From Puffinus mauretanicus (lineage: Eukaryota; Chordata; Aves; Procellariiformes; Procellariidae): a stretch of 64,000 bases of DNA. Positions 59,801 to 64,000 of the stretch are shown here, one piece after another. The notes beneath the pieces were generated by a model. It searched no databases. It saw only the letters and a program-made list of their open reading frames with translations, and was not told the DNA's origin. The position numbers and the translations under genes are program-made. The stretch lies in the NCBI GenBank assembly GCA_023333565.1, contig JAJKFH010004053.1:3162001-3226000 (forward strand). The letters are read 5' to 3'. The first letter of the stretch is position 1, and every line of letters starts with the position of its first letter.

Positions 59801-62800
59801 GACTTAGATCAATAGGGTTTTCAACCTTCATTGATTTCTGGGCCCCTAAAATATTTACAACTTCAAATTTTTCAGATATGCAAAAGCTGTACATTGTAAA
59901 GGAAACTGACCTTTTCAGCCACTCCTCCTCCATGCCATTAGTAACAATTCACAAAAACCAATCACATGCAAATCTCCGTATCTGCCTTCCATCACTCCCA
60001 ATATCTAATATGCAAAATTTCTTCCATTAATCCAAGTTCTGCTGTGCTATGCAACAAGCACCTTTTCTGATGTTAACTCCACTAATATGTAAATAAGGAC
60101 ATTACACAGAACGTCAGTCTCAAATGGATCTACAGGTACTAATACAATATGTATTAGTCACTAACTGTGACTCAAGTGCTCTGCCATGGAGAGAGGAACT
60201 ATTTCCTGTCCCCATAGCATCTACCACAAGACCCTGTGTGGCATCGGAAGTTTATACTAAATACTAATTAGAATCACAGAATGGTTTGGGTTGGAAGGGA
60301 CCTTTAAAGACCATCTGGTCCAACCCCCCTGCGATGGGCAGGGACATCTTTCACTCGATCAGATTGTTCAAAGCCCCATCCAACCTGAACGCTTCCAGGG
60401 ATAGGGTAACCACAACTTCTCCGGGCAACCTCTTCCAGTGTCTCATCACCCTTGTCATAAAAAATTTCTTCCTTACACCTGATGTAAACCTACCCTCTTT
60501 CCGTTTAAAACTGTTGCCCCTTGTCCTGTCACAACAGGCCCTGGTAAAAAGTCTCTCTCCGTCTTTCTTATAAGCCCCCTTTAAGTATTGAAAAGCCACA
60601 ATAAGGTCTCCCCCAAAGCCTTAGTAGTAGTAGTGTGTGTGTATATATATGCGCATGCCAAAGTAGTAGTGTGTGTATATATATATATATATATAAGCTG
60701 AAGTAGTAGTATATATTTCTAGACTGAAGAATTTGCTTTAGCTCCTTTAAAATAAATACATTAAAAATATTTTTGATTATTCTATATTACACAATATCTT
60801 AAATACAGTATACTTAATACCTTAAATACAGTATACAGAAATAAACCTACCAATTCAAATACATCTGTCTACAGTACAGTCCGCTTCACTTAATTTTTAA
60901 GTATAAAGAGACATCCTGGCAATATGTAAGAAACTATGAGATGGAAGAACAGAAAGTCTTCCTAAATCTTGTAATTTTCTCATTCATTTTAAATGTGGTT
61001 TTAGAAACAGCTGTATGAGTATTTGAATTACATAAAGGTATTTGGGTATATACCAGCAAAGCACCTTAACCCTACACCCTTCAGAAAAAGATCCTTTTCC
61101 TACAGGCTGATGAGTTGAATGTGGTCAAAAACACATTTTGAAACGCACAGAATAGTCTTCTCATGCTGTTTGTACCCCTGCTTGCAATTAACAACAGACT
61201 GGATCAAACTATACTCAGTCATTTCAGAGGAACTTTACAATCATTCAACTGAAATTGATTTACTACACTTGAAGCACAGTAAACAGGCAACTTGATTCTT
61301 GATAGTTCTTTCTTTGTGGTAGCAAAGTTTACCTTAAAAAAACAAAACCAAAACCACCCAAAAGTCCTCAACAAAAGATTGTGCCTCATGGAAAATGATT
61401 TTCAATGCTGCAGACAGATGATTTAAAGTGACAAGTTAAGAGGCAGGATCCATTAGCATAGGCACAGTCACAAACTAACGTATCTGAATAGTTTCTAGTA
61501 TAAAGAATCAGAAGTACAAATGGTAAAAAGTTCCAAGCATCCTGAAAAAGGGATTCCACATCTGCACCCCTTACTATGCTCTTCATCTTGCTTTAAAGTA
61601 ATGTAAAGCATGTAAAACAATGTTTTTCTTTTATGAAAACAAATGCAATTTAACAACAAAATAGCTTTCTCCACAAACAAAAGGAAAGAAAGTGCGGGGT
61701 ATGTCAACTTGGGTACTGCACCAAGGCAGAAAGATGGAGTGTTGTGTCTTCTCTAGCACTGTATCAGCTTTTCATATTTTTGTACCACTGGACTCAGACT
61801 TTTAGTCAGGGCAGCCCCATAGACTTACAATTAGTGGTTTCCCACTCTTTGATTTTGATACTCTCCCTCCCAAGAGCCGCTCAGACATGATCAGGAAGCA
61901 AGATCCAATCTTCAGAAATCGTTCTATTAAGTCACACAGTTTTGCAGGTTGGCTTTCCTCCCTTTATGTAACTGTACTTTATTTAATAATGTACGGTTAT
62001 GACAACTTTTTGGGTAAAGTATAAATACAGAAGAATTACCCTGTAGTTCTCCAATCATTTCAGATCCGTGACTTTTGTCCCGTCGTTCCGACTCCAAAGC
62101 TGCTTGCAGTTGGTAATAATCTTTCTCCACCTGCAGTTTTGTGCTTTCTAGAACTCTGCACCTTTCCTGCAGTTCTCTATTCAGTGATTCTACCTGACTT
62201 AATGACTTGCTCATTTCTGTGTTACCCTTTCTCAGCCTTGCTGCCGTATCCGATTCTGTCCTCAGCAAATCATTTGCTTCTTCTAGCTGTTAAAATAAAA
62301 CAGACAAGACTCTCAAATATGAAAATGAATGGGACCAGTTTTGTTATATCTGAATGCTCAATACTGCTTCTCAAATCTAAGAAATAATGAAGACAATGAA
62401 CAGAAGCAACATACTTGTTTTTGTAATTGTGTTATCTTCTCATTTGTAATTTGTGAATGCTGGCTGATTTTTTTCAAGTCTTCCATCTGATCCTTTAGTG
62501 TGGACACTAAAGAGAAATTACACCATTAATACATCAGATTAAAAAAATCCTTAGGGTTTTGCTTGGGTTTTTTTTGGGGGGGAGGGTTGTTTTTTTTTTT
62601 TTTTTTACACAAACACGCCCAAATAAATTCTTGGCACATAATAGGTCTTTTGTTGACTTTTTACTTCTTATATACATTTTTAGGTCAAATTCTGTGCTTG
62701 CAGAACAACAACGCACACTGTAGAGAACAGAATTTGAAAATAAGACAAAAATACTGTGTTCTCATTAAAACTCAAATAAAAATAAACTCAAAATTTGTGT

Positions 62801-63686
62801 TCATTATTTCAAAAGATCCCTTTAAAGTTGCGTAGTACTTAAGATGCTAAGGTAGTAAATTATTCCCTAAAACACATCATGCACCTCATCAGTGTCAATG
62901 TTTGGACAACATGGCATACCTTCATTTTCCACATTCCGTCTTTTTTCATTCTCTTGTTCAATTTTTCTTTGGTAGTCATTTATCTTATGTTGCAATACCA
63001 TCTTTTCCTTCTCAATCTGAGACACTGTTGATTCCAAGTTCCTTCTTTGATTTCCCTAAAATTAAAAGCATTGGTATTTTCTATTTACATTTTAAGGAAT
63101 GATCCCTAAACCAGTATCTCTGCAAGAAATTAATCAAGGAAACTGATGCATCGCGTTTCCAATGACTGAGTTTCTGGCTTCCTTGAGAAGGTTTTCAGAA
63201 AAGATGGCTTTTTTAACTTCTACGTGACAAATTTATGAAATTACTAGAAAAGTTATCGTTAACGTGATTATATGTAAGTAGCTATTAAAATTATTAGTAA
63301 GAGACAACATGAGGACTCAACAGAAAATCATCTGTGCATTAATTTTTAGAGTAACTGATTTTGATAAACTCAAAAGAGAAATTGCAAGGAACAAGACTAA
63401 GCAAAACATTTAGCAGAGGAAAAAGAACTCAGCGTGACTTGCAGAAAGAAAAAGTTTTTTTAAATGTGTACAAACAAAAATATATCTCCCGATGCTACCT
63501 AATGAAATGTGATGGTTTGGTCTAAAATTAAAACTCAGAACAATTGTTTCAATCACAGAAGAAATACCTTAAATCATGAAAGTACTATCCACATTTTTTA
63601 CCCAACTAAGGTGGCTTCAGTGAGAAAAAAAGATTACCTCTTCATCCAGTTCTTTCATTATCTTGTCTAGCTTTATGTTTGAAGAT
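26893..63686 (-). CDS. ROCK1: Rho-associated coiled-coil kinase 1, gene span (exons 13-33; N-terminal kinase outside window)
   Basis: ROCK1 is a serine/threonine kinase activated by GTP-bound RhoA. It phosphorylates myosin phosphatase subunit MYPT1, myosin light chain and LIMK to raise actomyosin tension at the cortex. Twenty-one exons join in perfect phase into about 902 residues (about 455-1356 in human-based numbering). In order these are the long coiled coil, the Rho-binding segment with VNKLAEIMNRKDF, the caspase site DETD/G, and a PH domain interrupted by an atypical C1 zinc finger. The C-terminus SFRKVVKNTSGKTS distinguishes it from ROCK2, which ends differently. The predicted end at residue 1356 is two more than human (1354) and comes from a small insertion before the caspase site. 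The kinase domain (human about 76-338) lies right of the window. USP14 follows on the same strand about 5.5 kb from the ROCK1 3' end. Confidence 0.97.
26897..32952 (-). other. ROCK1: ROCK1 last intron (about 6.1 kb)
   Basis: It separates the penultimate coding exon from the stop-codon exon. Contents seen: a 50-bp tandem duplication at 29901-30000, homopolymer runs (for example T at 30678-30698, and C/T at 30119-30139), and a plus-strand open frame at 28515-28856 in a slightly GC-richer patch with no recognisable family. No further gene seen. Confidence 0.7.
29901..30000. repeat. 50-bp tandem duplication
   Basis: TGTGCTTTTCCAATTAGCTC starts at both 29901 and 29951. The two 50-base units differ at five positions, about 90% identity. 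The duplication lies in the last ROCK1 intron. Confidence 0.9.
32953..33160 (-). CDS. ROCK1: ROCK1 exon 32 (end of PH domain and C-terminal tail)
   Basis: Residues about 1287-1355. SYDVTSARDMLLLAPCQDEQ and KKWVTHLVKKIPK form the last PH strand and helix. A basic Ser/Thr-rich tail follows, ending VVKNTSGKT plus two bases of the final Ser codon. Reading through the donor GTGAGA would give Arg-stop, but the splice to exon 33 gives the human-like Ser-stop. Confidence 0.95.
33460..33745. other. GC-richer insert of unknown origin in ROCK1 intron 31
   Basis: About 285 bases of roughly balanced base composition inside an otherwise AT-rich 748-bp intron, open in one frame on each strand. It begins near TATGGCTGATTTCCAGAG. 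I do not recognise a repeat family or a domain. It may be an inserted element such as a solo LTR or old SINE. Confidence 0.35.
33909..34170 (-). CDS. ROCK1: ROCK1 exon 31 (C1 zinc finger inside the PH domain)
   Basis: Residues about 1200-1286, starting ILYANEGECRKDLEVEPVQP. The atypical C1 finger begins at the His of GHEFIPTLYHFPANC and continues with C-x2-C (NCEAC), C-x2-C (ECRRC) and CHRDH. Near the end bird ROCK1 has LIAPCK where human ROCK1 has LICPCK; Ala there is also found in ROCK2. The donor is GTATAC. Confidence 0.96.
34290..34368 (-). CDS. ROCK1: ROCK1 exon 30 (PH domain)
   Basis: Residues about 1173-1199, KLFHVRPVTQGDVYRAETEE then IPKIFQ. The first base finishes the Asp codon of exon 29. 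The donor is GTAAAA. Confidence 0.95.
34861..35105 (-). repeat. Old CR1-type LINE 3' fragment in ROCK1 intron 30
   Basis: Read on the plus strand it begins TATACTGGGTCAAGACTG, then GTCCATCTATCCCAACATCC, and later CTGATAGACCTATTCATGAA. These are degraded copies of landmarks in the 3' region of old reptile/bird CR1 elements, seen here in reverse complement. It is strongly diverged, so old. The ends are approximate. Confidence 0.65.
35791..35879 (-). CDS. ROCK1: ROCK1 exon 29 (PH domain)
   Basis: Residues about 1144-1173, YVVVSSKKILFYNDEKDKDQ then SNPSMVLDI: PH strands 3 and 4. The acceptor is CCCCAG and the donor GTAAGT, phase 2. Confidence 0.95.
35880..40366 (-). other. ROCK1 intron 28 (4.5 kb): no further gene seen
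   Basis: Unremarkable AT-rich intron. Open frames such as 37684-38115 (+) and 36605-36946 (+) carry no recognisable domain and no splice context that would make them exons. Confidence 0.6.
40367..40437 (-). CDS. ROCK1: ROCK1 exon 28 (start of PH domain)
   Basis: Residues about 1120-1143, SRLEGWLSIPNKGNIKRHGW then KKQ after a split Glu. GWL…KRHGWKK is the first strand pair of the PH domain. The 71-bp exon is isolated between introns of 4.5 and 7 kb. The donor is GTACAA. Confidence 0.94.
41962..42014. repeat. Imperfect palindrome with G- and C-runs
   Basis: AAGAATT followed by GGGGGGTGGGGG, a seven-base loop, then CCCCCCAGCCCCCTCCCC and AATTCTT. The arms pair over most of their length, so either strand could fold into a hairpin. 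The runs could also support G-quadruplex or i-motif structure. Confidence 0.8.
42214..42270. repeat. 31-bp imperfect tandem duplication
   Basis: GTATGGACGACTGTGATT at 42214 recurs as GTATGGATGACTGTGATT at 42245. The second copy decays after about 26 bases. Confidence 0.75.
46643..46668. repeat. 13-bp tandem duplication
   Basis: TGTAAGACAAGCA occurs twice head to tail with no mismatches. Confidence 0.85.
47468..47633 (-). CDS. ROCK1: ROCK1 exon 27 (caspase-3 cleavage site)
   Basis: Residues about 1065-1119, ending STSVASLQPDETDGNLS. The DETD/G motif is the site where caspase-3 cuts human ROCK1 after Asp1113, releasing the autoinhibitory PH/C1 tail and activating the kinase during apoptotic blebbing. 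Here the cut would follow Asp1115, owing to a net two-residue insertion (LDLQQGMD versus LDLSD). The donor is GTAAGA. Confidence 0.95.
48163..48351 (-). CDS. ROCK1: ROCK1 exon 26 (Rho contact residues)
   Basis: Residues about 1002-1064, starting AVNKLAEIMNRKDFKIDRKK. Asn1004 and Lys1005 are the positions whose mutation abolishes Rho binding in human ROCK1, and both are kept. The rest continues the coiled coil. It is 189 bp, phase 0 at both ends, so it is skippable in frame. Confidence 0.96.
48682..48770 (-). CDS. ROCK1: ROCK1 exon 25 (Rho-binding segment)
   Basis: Residues about 972-1001, EYKMKKEEEINNIRMHYEKS then INTERTLKTQ. A run of 14 G (minus strand) lies about 80 bases before its acceptor. 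The donor is GTATAA. Confidence 0.93.
48853..48866. repeat. Homopolymer run of 14 C (G on the transcribed-sense strand)
   Basis: It lies in ROCK1 intron 24 about 80 bases before the exon 25 acceptor on the minus strand. G-runs at this distance can bind hnRNP H/F in other genes. Run length is also prone to sequencing error. Confidence 0.9.
50243..50336 (-). CDS. ROCK1: ROCK1 exon 24 (start of Rho-binding segment)
   Basis: Residues about 941-971, LEETNNTLTKDVDLITKENS then EISEKMKKQEE. It is the N-terminal half of the parallel coiled coil that binds RhoA (human about 949-1015). It looks more diverged from human than the flanking exons. The donor is GTATGT. Confidence 0.92.
51915..52080 (-). CDS. 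ROCK1: ROCK1 exon 23
   Basis: Residues about 885-940, starting ETLTTQLDLAETKAESERLA, through EEQYFELSQESKKAASRH, and ending TDKDSIIRR. The last residues lead into the Rho-binding coiled coil. The donor is GTAAAT. Confidence 0.95.
53128..53172. repeat. Polypyrimidine tract
   Basis: A C/T-rich stretch (CTCCTTCCTTCCCCTCCCCC and onward) in ROCK1 intron 22, immediately after an A-rich run ending near 53110. Confidence 0.8.
53963..54057 (-). CDS. ROCK1: ROCK1 exon 22
   Basis: Residues about 854-884, TLYKTRVKELKEEIDEKNKQ then TQRKMQELQNE. The second half is less conserved than its neighbours. The donor is GTATGC, phase 2. Confidence 0.93.
55489..55558 (-). CDS. ROCK1: ROCK1 exon 21
   Basis: Residues about 830-853, QYRGNEGQMRELQDQLEAEQ then YFS, a 70-bp coiled-coil exon identical to human as I recall it. 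The donor is GTAAGA. Confidence 0.95.
56231..56415 (-). CDS. ROCK1: ROCK1 exon 20
   Basis: Residues about 769-829, coiled coil, starting VKNLTLQLEQETNKR and ending LLEFELAQLA. The donor is GTAAGT, phase 2. Confidence 0.94.
57276..57436 (-). CDS. ROCK1: ROCK1 exon 19
   Basis: Residues about 715-768, coiled coil, starting MEKKVKEERAAREKAENR and containing QCSMLDFDLKQSQQKLEHL. The donor is GTAAGT immediately after GAA, phase 0. Confidence 0.95.
58355..58505 (-). CDS. ROCK1: ROCK1 exon 18
   Basis: Residues about 665-714, coiled coil, starting EKNNLEIDLNYKLKSLQDRL and ending SIEEARSVAMC. Nearly identical to human. The donor is GTAAGT, phase 1. Confidence 0.95.
59175..59226. repeat. GGAA/GGAT microsatellite-like tract
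   Basis: Imperfect tetranucleotide units (GGAA, GGAT, GGAC) over about 50 bases in ROCK1 intron 17. The minus-strand open frame here is built from this repeat and is not a gene. Confidence 0.85.
59668..59774 (-). CDS. ROCK1: ROCK1 exon 17
   Basis: Residues about 629-664, coiled coil, RITTLQEEVKNVKNNLERVE then AERKQAQDMLNHSEK. The acceptor is GGCAG, with almost no pyrimidine tract in the bases just before it. The donor is GTATGG. Confidence 0.92.
60272..60622 (-). mobile_element. CR1 LINE retrotransposon, 3'-terminal fragment
   Basis: In reverse complement the plus strand starts at the element's 3' end: AATCACAGAATGGTTTGGGT, then TTGGAAGGGACC and GGTCCAACCCCCCTGC. This is the signature of avian CR1 elements. 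On the minus strand, 60351-60599 is still open and matches the C-terminal end of the CR1 ORF2 reverse transcriptase (…DGERLFTRACCDRTRGN… , …FFMTRVMRHWKRLP…). There is a small deletion relative to the usual sequence near LEAFRLDGAL. It is 5'-truncated, as is typical of CR1, and not mobile on its own. It lies in ROCK1 intron 16. Confidence 0.95.
60622..60716. repeat. Compound (TAG)n-(TG)n-(TA)n repeat abutting the CR1
   Basis: The unit AGTAGTAGTGTGTGTATATA appears twice with a third, decayed copy, separated by short non-repeat links. It starts exactly where CR1 similarity ends. A further 16-base direct repeat CTTAAATACAGTATAC lies at 60798 and 60821. Confidence 0.85.
62040..62286 (-). CDS. ROCK1: ROCK1 exon 16
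   Basis: The largest coding exon of the coiled coil seen here apart from the C1 exon: residues about 547-628, starting LEEANDLLRTESDTAARLRK and ending GSEMIGELQ. It ends in phase 1, giving Val629 where human has Ala. The donor is GTAATT. Confidence 0.95.
62415..62506 (-). CDS. ROCK1: ROCK1 exon 15
   Basis: Residues about 516-546, coiled coil, STLKDQMEDLKKISQHSQ then ITNEKITQLQKQ. The human sequence reads STLKDQLEDLKKVSQNSQ, so substitutions are mostly conservative. The donor is GTATGT. Confidence 0.94.
62920..63055 (-). CDS. ROCK1: ROCK1 exon 14
   Basis: Residues about 471-515, coiled coil, starting GNQRRNLESTVSQIEKEKM and ending ENEKRRNVENE. Heptad-like charge pattern. The donor is GTATGC, phase 1. 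Confidence 0.95.
63638..63686 (-). CDS. ROCK1: ROCK1 exon 13
   Basis: Residues about 454-470, SSNIKLDKIMKELDEE, a 49-bp exon in the N-terminal coiled coil. Its first base finishes an Arg codon from an exon outside the window. The acceptor is TTTTTAG and the donor GTAATC. The exon number assumes the human count of 33. Confidence 0.93.
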
Positions 63687-64000
63687 CTAAAAATAAAAGA
63701 AAATAATTTAAGTAATATTTGAGAAGGATACATTATACATAGTGTTTTTCTAGTGAAATAATTTGGGATTGTTACTAAAGTGAACATTTACCTTTTGGCT
63801 AATGCTATTTTGTAATAAACATTTGAAATTGAAGAAAACAATCAATCACTGGCAATAATTTCTAAAATATATTATTAAGTATTTATCAACTTTGCTGCAG
63901 ATTATATATGCAAAAATTTAGGTGCCACATTTTCTCCCTTAATCTGCAAATGTAAAAACAGTGTATGTACACAACAGGCTATAATTAAAATTAGAATATC
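63687..64000 (-). other. Partial ROCK1 intron 12
   Basis: AT-rich sequence upstream of exon 13 on the minus strand, with the acceptor TTTTTAG at its left end. No other feature seen before the window edge. Confidence 0.8.

Noticed and set aside
60286..60573. Plus-strand frame of 95 codons
   Set aside because: Antisense of the CR1 ORF2 tail; not an independent gene.

Overview
The window is nuclear DNA from a vertebrate, most likely a bird. It is AT-rich, has long introns, and carries one strong CpG island. At 60,272 there is a clear 3' end of an avian-type CR1 retrotransposon. No prokaryotic or viral gene organisation is visible.

Two known protein-coding genes, both on the minus strand, account for essentially all supported coding sequence. 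(1) ROCK1, Rho-associated coiled-coil kinase 1, runs from the right edge down to about 25.4 kb. Twenty-one exons are present, taken as exons 13-33 if the bird gene has the human number. They encode about 900 residues, from the coiled coil through the Rho-binding segment, the caspase-3 site and the split PH/C1 module to the stop. The kinase domain lies beyond the right edge. The reading frame closes exactly at every junction. The stop codon is alone in a last exon 6 kb from its neighbour, followed by about 1.5 kb of 3' UTR. (2) USP14, the proteasome-associated deubiquitinase, runs from its start codon in the CpG island at 19,797 to the left edge. All 16 expected exons are present except the end of the last one, which is cut by the window; about 29 C-terminal residues are missing. 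The Cys and His of the catalytic triad and the probable Asp are all seen.

Layout on the + axis: 1-19.8 kb, USP14 exons 16 to 1; 19.3-20.3 kb, CpG island promoter; about 20.3-25.4 kb, intergenic DNA with no convincing gene; 25.4-26.9 kb, ROCK1 3' UTR; 26.9-63.7 kb, ROCK1 exons and introns. The two genes are therefore head-to-tail, with ROCK1 upstream. They are not known to work together: ROCK1 drives actomyosin contraction downstream of RhoA, and USP14 trims ubiquitin at the 26S proteasome.

The observations most worth following are: a minor-spliceosome (U12-type) intron in USP14; the ROCK1-USP14 adjacency, which human chromosome 18 has lost; the split terminal serine/stop arrangement of ROCK1; conserved 3' UTR blocks with a miR-124 site; and several relic repeats and local duplications. 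I found no undescribed biological system, and most other open frames look like chance or CpG-island artefacts. All similarity statements rest on recalled family sequences, not on a search.
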